A model generated the notes under the pieces. It saw only the letters and a list, made by a program, of their open reading frames with translations, was not told the origin of the DNA and ran no database searches. The position numbers were made by a program, and so were the translations under genes. A DNA stretch of 64,000 bases, taken from NCBI RefSeq assembly GCF_013266755.1, contig NZ_JABRWJ010000014.1, forward strand, positions 62,001 through 126,000, in the 5' to 3' direction. Within the stretch, counting starts at the first letter, position 1; the number at the start of each line of letters is the position of its first letter. This document shows, piece after piece, positions 1 through 9,075 of this stretch. Source of the stretch: Pseudaquabacterium terrae (lineage in GTDB: Bacteria > Pseudomonadota > Gammaproteobacteria > Burkholderiales > Burkholderiaceae_C).

Positions 1-354
1 GTCGACCACGAGCACACCAAGGCGCTGAAGCAGGCCCTCGAAACGCTCGGCTTCGAGGTGACGCGTCCGTTGCGCGAAGGCACGCCCGACGAGATCCTGG
101 ACGAGCACAAACGCTGCCTGGTCGCGTGCGATGTCGCCGTCATCCTTTGGGGCAGCGTGCGCGAGCCCTGGGTGCGCGCGAAGCTGCGCGACCTGCAGCA
201 GTCGGTCGGCTGGGGCCGCGCGTCGCCGCCACGCGTTCGGTTGGTGCTGGTGGGCCCGCCCGATAGCGATTCCAAGCGCGACTTCGACGTTCCGGCTGGC
301 GTGAAGGTCCTGGCAGCCACCGAGCTCTCGGCCCTCGGGCCCTTGCTGACATAA
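1..354 (+). CDS. TIR-like domain protein, C-terminal part (runs off left edge)
   Basis: The frame is open from base 1 to a TAA at 352-354, so this is the last 117 residues of a longer protein. The visible part alternates short beta strands and helices as a TIR or related flavodoxin-like fold would: a helix (TKALKQALETLGFEV), then a conserved acid-bearing stretch (LVACDVAVILWGS) and then EPWVRAKLRDL. The position where catalytic TIR domains usually carry WxxxE reads W-V-R-A-K here, so NADase activity is doubtful. The stop is 7 bp before the start of the nSTAND1 gene, so the two are almost certainly co-transcribed. TIR-like proteins next to nSTAND ATPases are a known pattern in signalling and immune modules. 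The family call is moderate because the N-terminus is missing. Confidence 0.6.
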   Translation, partial: VDHEHTKALKQALETLGFEVTRPLREGTPDEILDEHKRCLVACDVAVILWGSVREPWVRAKLRDLQQSVGWGRASPPRVRLVLVGPPDSDSKRDFDVPAGVKVLAATELSALGPLLT

Positions 355-361
355 GCGACCG

Positions 362-3300
362 ATGAGCGACCGCCCGGCCAACCCGTTCCCCGGTCTGCGG
401 CCCTTCGAGGCCGGCGACACGCACCTGTATTTCGGATGCGACGGTCAGAGCGTGGCCATCATCGCCTTGCTGGCGCGTACGCGCTTCGTCGGCGTCGTCG
501 GCAGCTCGGGCAGCGGCAAGTCCTCGCTCGTGCGCGCTGGCCTGCTGCCTCAGCTCGAGGGCGGACTGATGGCCAGTGCCGGTCCCAATTGGCGCATTGC
601 CGTGTTCACCCCGGGCGAAACGCCGATTCGCCAGCTGGCGCAAGAGCTGGCGAGTCCGTCGGCGCTGGGCGAGGAAGGCGTCGACATATCGCTTCGCGCG
701 GCGCAGATCGAAACCGTCCTGCGGCGCGGCAGTCTCGGACTGATCGAGGTGATCACCCAGGCGCGGCTGCCGCCGGGCGACAACCTGCTCGTGGTGGTGG
801 ATCAGTTCGAGGAGCTGTTCCGCATGGCGCGTCCGATGGCCGCCGACGGCCGGGATGACGCGGCCGCCTTCGTCGCGCTGTTGCTCGAAGCGCGCCAGTC
901 CACATTGCCGATCCATGTCGTGCTGACGATGCGCTCGGACTACCTGGGCGACTGCGCGCAGTTCCGCGGCTTGGCCGAAGCGCTCAACGACGGCCAGTAC
1001 CTGGTGCCGCGCATGACGCGCGACCAGCGCCGGCAGGCGATCGAGGGGCCGGTGGCGGTGGGCGGCGCCACGATCGCCCCGCGCCTCGTCCAGCAGATGC
1101 TCAACGATGTCGGCGACAAGGTCGACCTGCTTCCGGTGCTGCAGCATGCGCTGATGCGGACCTGGGAGGCCTGGGCCGACGATCGCCGGCCCGAGTCGCT
1201 GATCGATCTGGAGCACTATCGGCGTATCGGCACGCTCGACAAGGCCTTGTCAGAGCACGCCGAAGAGGTCCTGCAGGAGCTCAGCGCAGCCCAGCGTGCC
1301 ATCGCGCGCAAGGTGTTCCAGCGGCTTTGCGACCGATCGGCCGACTACCGGGAAGCGCGGCGGCGCACGGTGCTCAGCGAACTGGCCGAAGTCGCCGAAG
1401 CCGACGAGGCGGCCGTCGCCGAGGTCATCGATCGGTTCCGGCGACCCGGACGGGCCTTCCTGCTGCCGGCCAAGCATCGGCGACCGAAGCTGGTCGGCTC
1501 CACCGTCATCGACATCAGCCACGAGTCGCTGATCCGGCTGTGGGACACGCTGCGCGGATGGGTCGACGAGGAGGCGAACGCGGCCAAGCAGTATCGACGC
1601 CTGGCCGAGGACGCCGAACGTTATGACGACGGCGAATTGGCGAAGTGGGTCGACCCGCAGTTGCGCGCCGCGCAGTTGTGGCGCGTGGCCTGGCGCCCCA
1701 CCGAAGCCTGGGCTCGACGCTACCATCCCGGGTTCGCCTCGGCGATGCGCTTCCTCGATGCGAGCGTGGCGGCGCGCAATCGCGCGCGCATCGGGTGGGT
1801 CGTGCTGCTGGCCGGGTTGCCGCTTGCGCTGGTCGGTGCGTTGGCATTCTGGAAATACGATGTCGACCGGGCCGAAGCCGGCCGATTGCTGGCGCAGAAG
1901 AACACCGAGCTGGCGCAGAAGAATGACGAGCTCGAGGCGCGGACCAAGGATCTCGGTGCCCTCGCCCACCGGTACAGCGTCCAGGCGGTGACCTTGGCTG
2001 CCGAGGTGGATCAGCACAAGGCCACCAACGACATGCTGGTCGATGCCAACGAACTGGCGCGCAAGAAGACGGCATTGGCCGAAGAGCAGCGCCAGCGCGC
2101 CCAGGTGCTCAGCGGCCAGGCGCAGTCCGGTCGCCTCGCGGTGCAGTCGCTGCTGGAGAGCGACAACGAATCGGGCGCCTTGCTGGCCATCGAGGCGTGG
2201 CGCATCGCCCGCACCGAAGAGACGGCAGCCGCCTTGTGGCAGGCGATGGCGCAACCGGGGCAACTGCCGCCGTGGTCGCAGCCGGGATTGGACAAGTTCG
2301 CGATCAGCGCCGACGGGACTCGCGTGGCGACGGCGGGCCGCGATCTGCGGATCGTGCTGTGGTCGGTCGACCAGGACCTGCCGGTCGGCACCGTGCAAGC
2401 GCCGCACGCGCGCATCCAGAGCCTGGCGGTTTCCGCCGACGGCGCCTGGGTCGTCTCGGCCGGCGACAAGCCGGCGCTGGCCGTTCACCGCCTGCAGGAT
2501 GGCCGTCTTCAGCGTCTGGAGGTGAGCGGTCTTCCACCGGACGAGCCCGCCGTCTCTCAACTGGCGCTCGCGCGCACCGGTGGCCTGGCCGCCACCACCA
2601 CGCCAGGCGGTGCCGTGACGCTGTGGGCCATGGTGCCGACGCCGCGCGTGCTGCACCGGCTGCCGAGCATGAACAGCGAAGTGCTCGACCTGGGCTTCGA
2701 CCGCCAGGGTCGCTGGCTCGCCGTGCGAAGCCGCGGCGGCGAGTTGCGCCTCATCGACGGCTCGGATGGCCGCACGATCCTGAGCATTCGTGAAGGGTCG
2801 CAAGCGCAGTTCCTCGGCGATGCCTTGGTCACCTTGACCAATGAAGGCACGGTCTCGTGGCGGCGAGGGCCCGATTTCGCCGAGGCGAAGACGATGCCCT
2901 TGCCGGGGGGCCGTCCGGCCCGGACCCTGTTTGCGACGACCCACGAATCGCTGTGGGCGGCACTCAGCGACGGGCGCCTGTTGCGCCTGAAACTCGACGA
3001 GGGCCGCCTGCGAGTCGATACCACGCTCGACTTGCGCAACCTGGGCGGTGGCGGCGGCAACCGCATCCCCCCGGAAGCATCCGCCACGGCGATTGCGGAG
3101 GGCGCGGGCGGAGAGATCGTCGCCGTGCTGGCCAGCACTCCATTGGTTCGTCTCCAGACGCACCTGGCCGTTGCCCCGCTGGGCGCGACCAGCTCGTCGA
3201 TCGTGCGCAAGCTGCGTCCCACCGTGAGCGCACTGCGTTCGACCACCAGCGCCCTGGCGTTCGCCGATGGCTCGCGGCAACTGCTCGTGCGCAGCGGTAC

Positions 3301-5089
3301 CCAGATCCTTCGGCTGCATCTCGGGGAACCGAAGGTCCTTGCGGAGCGGCAGCGCTTGCCCGCATCGCGCAACGCCGTGGTAGGGCTCGCCGCCGGCAAT
3401 GGCGCCACGACGCCACTGCTCGCGATCGACGACCAGCAGACAGTCCATCGGGGTGCGCGAGGCCAGGTGCCCGCCGCAGTCAGCATGGAGCCGGCGTCGC
3501 AGCCGTCGCGTCGCGGGAACACCCCGGCGCGACCGCTCACCGCGTTGGCACCGGATGGCAGTGGCGCGGGGCTCAGTGAACTCAATGCGGACTCGCCGCC
3601 GCGGCGCACGCTGGCCTGGCTGCCTGCCGCGGGGCAGCGCGTCGACTTGCCGGTCACTCCCCGCGATGCGGGCGCCGTCGAGGCGCTGGCCGTCACCGGC
3701 GGTGGCCGTCACGTGGCCTGGGCGACCCGGACCAGCGACAGTGAGTCCACGCGTGTGGAGGTGTGGGACTCGTCGAAGCGACGCCTGCTCCACGAGTGGG
3801 TCGTCGAGCAGCAGATCAAGGCCCTCGCATTCAGCGCGGACGGGCGTTGGCTGGGCGCCGTCACGACCCTCTCTTCGAACCTCAAGCCGACGCGCGCCAC
3901 GCGCGTGCGTTCGCCGGCGATCGTCGCGTCGCGCACGGAGGAACGAAGACCGGAACTGGCGCTTCGAACCTGGGCCCTGGCGGCAGGGCAGCCGGTGCAG
4001 TCAGGTCCGAGTTTCGTGCTCAACGGCGAGGCCTCGGACGAGTTCCACTTGAGCTTCGGCGCCGGCGGCCGCTGGCTGCTGGTGGGCAACGCCAGCGAAG
4101 AGACCGTCGATGTGCTGGACTGGCGCGCGGGCCACGCCGAGACCTCCACGCATCGGCCACTTCCGATCGCCGCCGACGCGTATGCGCTTTCCCCTGACGA
4201 ACGCCTGCTTGCGACCGCCGATGACAACCGAGGCGTGGTGTTGTACACACTGGAGCCCGGACGCAGTGCCGCGTCCGCGTCAACGAGGCGCCTCATCACC
4301 AGCGAAGCGGGCATCACGGTGTTGAGCTTCAGTCGCGACGGCCGCTGGCTGCTCGGGGGCGGCAAGGGCGGCATGATCCATGTGTGGGATGCCACGACGC
4401 AGGTGCCGCATGCGCTGTTGCGCGCCGTCAGCTCCAAGGCCATCACAGCGCTTGCCGTGGCGGCCGACAGCCAGGCGGCGCTCAGCGGCGGCGAAGACGG
4501 CGAACTCGTCTTCTGGTCGTTGCAGGGCCTGCAGAGCCTCCCCGGCGCCGAGGACCGGCTGTGCCAGAAGGTGACGCGCAACCTGAACCTGCCGACGTGG
4601 CGTGCCTACATGAAGGACGAACCCTATCGGCGCACCTGCCCGCAGGCCGCGGTGGGCGTCGGCGTCCTGGACGGCCTCGTCGAGGAAGCCCTGGGCCATG
4701 CCGATCGGGGCGACTCGGCGCGGGCGAGCGCGAGCATCGCCCAGGTATCGGCCCTGGTCGGCGCGATCGGCGACAGCGGTGACATCGACTTTCGCAGCCT
4801 GTGCTACCAGGCGGCGCTGACCGGTGCCGGCCGCGATGCCGTTCCGCTGTGCCAGCGTGCCCTGCGGTCGGAAGCCAGTGACGGACAGGCCCACGAGGCC
4901 CACGGGATCGCCCTGGCGCTGGCCGGGCAACACGCCAAGGCCGCCCGCGCCTTTCGTGACGCGATGGTCGCCGTCGAGTTTCCGGCGGAGAACCGGCAGG
5001 AAGTCGAGGGCTGGGTACGCACGCTCGAGGGCGGACGCAATCCCTTCGACGCGGCGACGCTGCGGGCAATGCGGCTCAACGCGCGGTGA
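362..5089 (+). CDS. nSTAND1 NTPase with transmembrane segment and WD40-like repeats
   Basis: This 1575-aa protein opens with the nSTAND1 signature (NPFPGLRPFE, then YFGCDGQ) and a P-loop GSSGSGKS at residues about 47-54. A Walker B-like LLVVVDQFEELF lies near residue 145. A hydrophobic segment (about 476-498, WVVLLAGLPLALVGALAFW) is followed by a heptad-rich coiled coil (about 500-590, with repeated LAQKN). A long region of WD40-like blades (about 630-1400) contains repeated FSADGRW and HVWD/LWS motifs. The last 150 residues look like TPR-type helices. Such STAND proteins usually act as signal-triggered switches: the propeller senses, and the NTPase oligomerises and drives an effector. The membrane segment suggests sensing at the inner membrane. 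The 3' end overlaps the convergent acetyltransferase gene by 14 bp. The ligand cannot be read from the sequence. Confidence 0.88.
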   Translation: MSDRPANPFPGLRPFEAGDTHLYFGCDGQSVAIIALLARTRFVGVVGSSGSGKSSLVRAGLLPQLEGGLMASAGPNWRIAVFTPGETPIRQLAQELASPSALGEEGVDISLRAAQIETVLRRGSLGLIEVITQARLPPGDNLLVVVDQFEELFRMARPMAADGRDDAAAFVALLLEARQSTLPIHVVLTMRSDYLGDCAQFRGLAEALNDGQYLVPRMTRDQRRQAIEGPVAVGGATIAPRLVQQMLNDVGDKVDLLPVLQHALMRTWEAWADDRRPESLIDLEHYRRIGTLDKALSEHAEEVLQELSAAQRAIARKVFQRLCDRSADYREARRRTVLSELAEVAEADEAAVAEVIDRFRRPGRAFLLPAKHRRPKLVGSTVIDISHESLIRLWDTLRGWVDEEANAAKQYRRLAEDAERYDDGELAKWVDPQLRAAQLWRVAWRPTEAWARRYHPGFASAMRFLDASVAARNRARIGWVVLLAGLPLALVGALAFWKYDVDRAEAGRLLAQKNTELAQKNDELEARTKDLGALAHRYSVQAVTLAAEVDQHKATNDMLVDANELARKKTALAEEQRQRAQVLSGQAQSGRLAVQSLLESDNESGALLAIEAWRIARTEETAAALWQAMAQPGQLPPWSQPGLDKFAISADGTRVATAGRDLRIVLWSVDQDLPVGTVQAPHARIQSLAVSADGAWVVSAGDKPALAVHRLQDGRLQRLEVSGLPPDEPAVSQLALARTGGLAATTTPGGAVTLWAMVPTPRVLHRLPSMNSEVLDLGFDRQGRWLAVRSRGGELRLIDGSDGRTILSIREGSQAQFLGDALVTLTNEGTVSWRRGPDFAEAKTMPLPGGRPARTLFATTHESLWAALSDGRLLRLKLDEGRLRVDTTLDLRNLGGGGGNRIPPEASATAIAEGAGGEIVAVLASTPLVRLQTHLAVAPLGATSSSIVRKLRPTVSALRSTTSALAFADGSRQLLVRSGTQILRLHLGEPKVLAERQRLPASRNAVVGLAAGNGATTPLLAIDDQQTVHRGARGQVPAAVSMEPASQPSRRGNTPARPLTALAPDGSGAGLSELNADSPPRRTLAWLPAAGQRVDLPVTPRDAGAVEALAVTGGGRHVAWATRTSDSESTRVEVWDSSKRRLLHEWVVEQQIKALAFSADGRWLGAVTTLSSNLKPTRATRVRSPAIVASRTEERRPELALRTWALAAGQPVQSGPSFVLNGEASDEFHLSFGAGGRWLLVGNASEETVDVLDWRAGHAETSTHRPLPIAADAYALSPDERLLATADDNRGVVLYTLEPGRSAASASTRRLITSEAGITVLSFSRDGRWLLGGGKGGMIHVWDATTQVPHALLRAVSSKAITALAVAADSQAALSGGEDGELVFWSLQGLQSLPGAEDRLCQKVTRNLNLPTWRAYMKDEPYRRTCPQAAVGVGVLDGLVEEALGHADRGDSARASASIAQVSALVGAIGDSGDIDFRSLCYQAALTGAGRDAVPLCQRALRSEASDGQAHEAHGIALALAGQHAKAARAFRDAMVAVEFPAENRQEVEGWVRTLEGGRNPFDAATLRAMRLNAR

Positions 5090-5624
5090 CTCGCGCTCCG
5101 TCGCGCCGCGCAAGCCAGTCTTGGCGCGTGATCTCGTACACCGTCATGTCCATGTCGTACCAGCGCTCGACGCCGCGGTAGCGCATGCCCAGGCGCTGCA
5201 TCACGCGCGCCGAGGCGGTGTTGTCGGGATGGCAGACGGCGCACAACACCGGCGTGCCGACCGTGTCGAAGGCGAACGCGGCCATGCACGCGGCCGCTTC
5301 CGAAGCCAGGCCCTGCTGCCAGCGGTCACGGCGCAGCCGCCAGCCGATCTCCAGCGGATGGGCCTTGTCGCGCCCGAGGTGCTGGATGCAGCCGGCACCG
5401 ACGATCTCGCCGCTGACGAGCTCGACGAAGCTCCACCACGAGTAACCCCACTCGGCCCAGCGCGCCTTGACGCGCTCGATCCCGGCCATCGTCTCCTCGC
5501 GCGTCTCCGGCCGGCCGCTCAGGTAACGCATCACCTCGGGGTCGCTGCCGAGGCGATGCAGGCCGTCGAGGTGGGCGTCGGTGAAAGGCTCGAGGCGCAG
5601 GCGAGGGGTGGTCAGGATCGTCAT
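5076..5624 (-). CDS. GNAT family N-acetyltransferase (RimJ/RimL type)
   Basis: The 182-aa product has the RimJ/RimL-like N-terminus (TPRLRLEPFTDAHLDGL) and the acetyl-CoA-binding region, seen as IGWRLRRDRWQQGLASEAA, which corresponds to motif A (R/QxxGxG/A). This is followed by VCHPDNTASARVMQRLGM, the usual N..S..V..KLGM motif. Proteins of this family transfer acetyl groups from acetyl-CoA to protein N-termini or small amines; the substrate here is unknown. The gene stands alone on its strand and its end overlaps the nSTAND1 gene tail-to-tail. The ATG at 5624 has no strong Shine-Dalgarno sequence. Confidence 0.88.
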   Translation of the reverse strand: MTILTTPRLRLEPFTDAHLDGLHRLGSDPEVMRYLSGRPETREETMAGIERVKARWAEWGYSWWSFVELVSGEIVGAGCIQHLGRDKAHPLEIGWRLRRDRWQQGLASEAAACMAAFAFDTVGTPVLCAVCHPDNTASARVMQRLGMRYRGVERWYDMDMTVYEITRQDWLARRDGARVTAR

Positions 5625-5704
5625 GGGGCGGATTGGAACGCAGGTCGCCGGGGATGGCAGACTCCGGCCGATTTCACGATTTTTCTACACGGGAGCAGCG
5701 GCTG

Positions 5705-6067
5705 ATGTCATCCGGCGGCGATTGGAAAGAGATGTTCAAGGCGGCGTGCGACGGCGACCTGGCGCTGGTCGAGTACCACGTCAAGAGCGGTGTCGACGTC
5801 AACTATGCGCACCCGGAGTTCTTTTCCACGCCCTTGGTGGGGGCCATCCTCGCCGGACAGGAAAGCATTGCGCTGCACCTGCTGGATCGCGGCGCCGATC
5901 CGCATCTGGTGTCGGAATTCGATGCGATGACACCGTTGCAGGCCGCGCGCAAGGTGCAGTTGCATGCGGTGGAGCAGCGGCTGCTGACGCTGGGCGCGCA
6001 GGCAAGCGCACCGGCGGTGGCGGCCCGGCGCAGTGGCTGGGTGTTCTGGAGGCGGCGCAGCGCCTGA
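5705..6067 (+). CDS. Ankyrin repeat protein, 120 aa
   Basis: The product is short and consists almost entirely of about three ankyrin repeats. Recognisable pieces are FKAACDGDLALVEYHVKSG, then TPLVGAILAGQESIALHLL followed by DRGADPHLV, and MTPLQAARK. Ankyrin repeats bind other proteins, and no catalytic part is present. The frame is open further upstream to a TTG at 5633, but the ATG at 5705 gives the natural ankyrin N-terminus and has GGGAG-like purines about 8 bp before it. There is no signal peptide, so a cytoplasmic role is likely. The partner is unknown. Confidence 0.72.
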   Translation: MSSGGDWKEMFKAACDGDLALVEYHVKSGVDVNYAHPEFFSTPLVGAILAGQESIALHLLDRGADPHLVSEFDAMTPLQAARKVQLHAVEQRLLTLGAQASAPAVAARRSGWVFWRRRSA

Positions 6068-6154
6068 CACGCGAAGGACGCGCCAGTGCGGCCTGCGCGC
6101 GGCTCGTGCGCCGTTTGGGACGACATTGCTTTGCACTGCGACGCTGTCGGTCCT

Positions 6155-6361
6155 TCACTTCGACGCGACCATCCGGTGCTGCACGGCGCCTTGTGCCAGG
6201 GCGAGCTGTTGGCTCGCCTCGCGATGCTTGTTGAGCGCAGCCAGCTGGCTGCGCTGCGGCTCGCTGACCGAAGTCACGCCGCTGAACACCGTGAAGGTGA
6301 TGACCACGGCGGCAGCGGCAGCGACGATGCGTGCGATCGGGGAAGTGCGGGTGGTGTTCAT
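6155..6361 (-). CDS. Small single-pass membrane or exported protein, 68 aa
   Basis: The start at 6361 is set by an AGGAG about 9 bp upstream. The frame is open further back, but those residues are arginine-rich and look non-coding. Residues about 8-32 form a hydrophobic helix (IARIVAAAAAVVITFTVF), followed by a polar, glutamine-rich tail (SEPQRSQLAALNKHREASQQ). The protein is therefore a small inner-membrane protein or has a signal sequence. The gene diverges from the winged-helix/ATPase regulator gene at 6538, with short palindromes in between, so it may be that regulator's target. I do not recognise a family. Confidence 0.6.
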   Translation of the reverse strand: MNTTRTSPIARIVAAAAAVVITFTVFSGVTSVSEPQRSQLAALNKHREASQQLALAQGAVQHRMVASK

Positions 6362-6443
6362 TCGGGGCTCCTGGGGCGGGGTTGAATCGCGTTCCTGCGA
6401 TGGATGGACTGTCCGGCTGGAGGCCGCCTTCAGTCCTTGAGCG

Positions 6444-6464
6444 CGCTGAATCAGCGGCTTAAGC
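6444..6464. promoter_or_regulatory. Adjacent palindromes in divergent promoter region
   Basis: CGCTGAATCAGCG (6444-6456) is a perfect 6+1+6 palindrome and is followed at once by the palindrome GCTTAAGC (6457-6464). They lie in the 176-bp gap between the divergent small membrane protein (start 6361) and the regulator (start 6538). That position would suit an operator for autoregulation. No clear -35/-10 pair could be assigned, and binding is inferred only from symmetry and position. Confidence 0.35.
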
Positions 6465-6537
6465 GTTATGAAAATGCGGCCGCGAATTCGCGCCGCCGAT
6501 CGGATGCCTCCGCTACATTGGCCGCAGGAGGACCCTG

Positions 6538-9033
6538 ATGTCCGACCGCTGGTGCTTCGGCCGCTTCGAGCTGCGCCCCACCGAACGCCAGTTGCTGGCC
6601 GACGGCGCGCCCACCCCGCTCGGTGCACGCGCTTTCGACCTGCTCCTCGCGCTGCACGCGCGGCGCGACAGGACGGTGCCGAAGTCGGAGCTGATGGACG
6701 TCGTCTGGCCCGGCTTGATCGTCGAGGAGAACAACCTCCAGGTGCAGGTCAGCGCGCTGCGCAAGCTGCTCGGGCCGCAGGCGATTGCCACCATCCCCGG
6801 GCGCGGCTATCGCTTCGCCATGGCGCCGGCCCCTGCGACGACCCCGCCCGACCCCACAGAGCCCCCGCGCGCGCCGACACACCGGCCCGAACTGCTCGGT
6901 CGCGCCGACGATCTGCTCGCGCTGCGTGCGCTGTGCGAGCAGCACGCGCTGGTGACCGTGACCGGTGCGGGCGGCATCGGCAAGACGCGCCTGGCGCAGG
7001 CATTGCTGCTCGACGAGCCGCACGGCGCATTGCCGCAAGCCACGGCATGGGTCGAACTGGCACCGCTGGTCGAACCGGCGCTGGTGCTCAGCGGCATCGC
7101 CGCCGCCTGCGGCGTGCAGCTGCCGCCCGGTGTCGACCCGCTGGCAGCGCTCAGCGCCCAGCTCGCACCGCGTGTTTTGCAGCTCGGGCTCGACAACGCC
7201 GAGCACCTGGTCGAGGAGGTCGCCCGCGTGGTACAGGCGCTGCTCGAGCGTGCCCCGCGGCTGCGCCTGCTCGTCACCTCGCAACTGCCGCTCAGACTCG
7301 TCGGCGAGCAGGTCTATCGGCTGGCCCCGCTGGCCTGTGCACCGCGCACGGCGGCGCTCGACGCCGCGATGCGCTTCGGCGCGGTGGCCCTGTTCGTACA
7401 ACGCGCGCAACAGGCCGAGCGGCACTTTTCGGTCGGCGCCGCCGGCGTGCCGCTGTTGATCGACATCTGCCGCCGCCTCGACGGCGTCGCCCTCGCGATC
7501 GAGCTGGCTGCGGCGCGGGCGCCGCTGCTCGGCCTGACTGCGCTCGCGGCGCGGCTGGACGAGCGCTTCCGCCTGTTGACGGCCGGCCGGCGCGACGCGC
7601 CGAGCCGCCAGCAGACGCTGCACGCCACCTTCGATTGGAGCTACCGGCTGCTGCTGCCCACCGAGCAGTTGGTGTTCCGGCGCCTCGGCGTGTTCGCCGG
7701 CGGCTTCACGCTCGCGCTGGCGCAAGCCGTGATCGGCGGCGAAGACGGGATGGACGAATGGGCAGTGATCGACGCCCTCGGCGCGCTGGTCGATCGCTCG
7801 CTGGTGTCGGTCGAGGGCGGCGAGGCGCCGCGCTACCGCCTGCTCGAAAGCGGCCGTGCCTATGCGCTCGAACGCCTGAACGAGGCCGGCGAGGCCATGG
7901 CGACACAACGGCGCCATGCACGGGCACTGAGCCGACACTTCGACCCGGCGATCGGGGACGAGTTTGTGCTGTCCGACCGGGAGTTCGTGCTGCGTTACGA
8001 GTCCGAGCTCGACAACCTGCGCATTGCACTGCACTGGGCGCTGTTGCACGACGCGCCGGCGGCGGTCGAGCTGGTGCCGCACGTCGCGCAGCTGCTGAAC
8101 CGGCTGAGCCTGTACGACGAAGGCCTGGCAGCGATCCGGGCGGGGCAGGCGCTGCTGGCGGCGGACACCCCGCCGCTGGCCGCGGCCCGGACATGGAACG
8201 CCTTGGAACGATACGCTCGCGTGCTGCCCCTGTCGCGGGCGCAAGCGGCGTGGCGCGTCGCCGTCGCGCAGTACCGCCTGGTCGATCGGCGCATCGAGCT
8301 CTATCTGGCGCTGTGCCTCGGCGTCGGCCGCGGCTTGCCCGGCGACGCCGCGGCCAGTCAGGCTGCGCTGGGCGAGGCAGCGGCGCTCGAACAGCCGCAG
8401 TGGCCGCCCGGGCAGCGCTGCCAACGCGTCTTGGCAAGCTCGGGCGAGGCTTACCTCCGGGGCGACGTGGTCGCGGCCGAACAGACCCTGCGCGAGGGCT
8501 TGCGTCTGCTCGCCGGCTGTGGACCCACCCGATCTGAAGTCGTCGCCCGCTGGAATCTCGTCGAGATGCTCCTGCTGCAGCAGCGCCACGACGAGGCCTA
8601 TGACCTGGCTGCCGATCTGGCCGAGCGCACCCGCAAGCTGCACTGCAATGCGGTGCCGTTGTCGCACTGCCTGCACTCCTTGGCCATGGCACACGCCGCG
8701 CTCGGCCGCGACGCGCAGGCACGCAACGCATTGCGCGAATCGGCAGCGCTCGCGTGCCCGCTCGGACTGGTGTACCTGCGTGCCGATCTGATGGCGCTGC
8801 TGGCCGCCCGGGACGGCCGCGAGGCCGATGCGGCGCGCCTCATCGGCTACGCTGACGCCCGCTACCGCGAGCTCGAGATCACGCGCGAGCCTGTGTATGT
8901 CGCAGCGTACGAGGACGCCCGGCGCCATGTGGTCGAGCGCCTTGGCCAGGCACGATCGCAAACGCTGATCGCCGAAGGCGAACACATCGATGCCGTCGAG
9001 GCGATCCGCATCGGCTTCGGCGAGCCGGGTTGA
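6538..9033 (+). CDS. Winged-helix transcriptional regulator fused to STAND-type ATPase and TPR region
   Basis: The 831-aa protein starts with an OmpR/PhoB-type winged-helix DNA-binding domain at residues about 5-95 (FGRFELRPTERQLL, then LLLALHARRDRTVPKSEL, ending IPGRGYRF). A P-loop VTGAGGIGKTRLA follows near residue 140, then the rest of a STAND/AP-ATPase-like module and a helical TPR-like C-terminus. This architecture (COG3903-type predicted ATPase regulators) is common in Betaproteobacteria. The ATPase is thought to switch the DNA-binding domain. There is no receiver domain, so the signal probably enters through the C-terminal repeats. An AGGAGG about 7 bp upstream fixes the start at 6538. 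Confidence 0.88.
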   Translation: MSDRWCFGRFELRPTERQLLADGAPTPLGARAFDLLLALHARRDRTVPKSELMDVVWPGLIVEENNLQVQVSALRKLLGPQAIATIPGRGYRFAMAPAPATTPPDPTEPPRAPTHRPELLGRADDLLALRALCEQHALVTVTGAGGIGKTRLAQALLLDEPHGALPQATAWVELAPLVEPALVLSGIAAACGVQLPPGVDPLAALSAQLAPRVLQLGLDNAEHLVEEVARVVQALLERAPRLRLLVTSQLPLRLVGEQVYRLAPLACAPRTAALDAAMRFGAVALFVQRAQQAERHFSVGAAGVPLLIDICRRLDGVALAIELAAARAPLLGLTALAARLDERFRLLTAGRRDAPSRQQTLHATFDWSYRLLLPTEQLVFRRLGVFAGGFTLALAQAVIGGEDGMDEWAVIDALGALVDRSLVSVEGGEAPRYRLLESGRAYALERLNEAGEAMATQRRHARALSRHFDPAIGDEFVLSDREFVLRYESELDNLRIALHWALLHDAPAAVELVPHVAQLLNRLSLYDEGLAAIRAGQALLAADTPPLAAARTWNALERYARVLPLSRAQAAWRVAVAQYRLVDRRIELYLALCLGVGRGLPGDAAASQAALGEAAALEQPQWPPGQRCQRVLASSGEAYLRGDVVAAEQTLREGLRLLAGCGPTRSEVVARWNLVEMLLLQQRHDEAYDLAADLAERTRKLHCNAVPLSHCLHSLAMAHAALGRDAQARNALRESAALACPLGLVYLRADLMALLAARDGREADAARLIGYADARYRELEITREPVYVAAYEDARRHVVERLGQARSQTLIAEGEHIDAVEAIRIGFGEPG

Positions 9034-9075
9034 CGCAAGCGTTTTCGGCCCGCAGGGCAGCGATGCCCGTGCCGC

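Noticed and set aside
1250-3793. Long minus-strand reading frame inside the nSTAND1 gene
   Set aside because: It is antisense to a protein with clear domains, is very rich in Arg/Gly/Ala and has no ribosome site; it is an artefact of GC-rich codon bias.
9034-9075. Intrinsic terminator between convergent regulator and receiver genes
   Set aside because: Only a 4-bp stem with a 2-base loop before TTTT; not stable enough.
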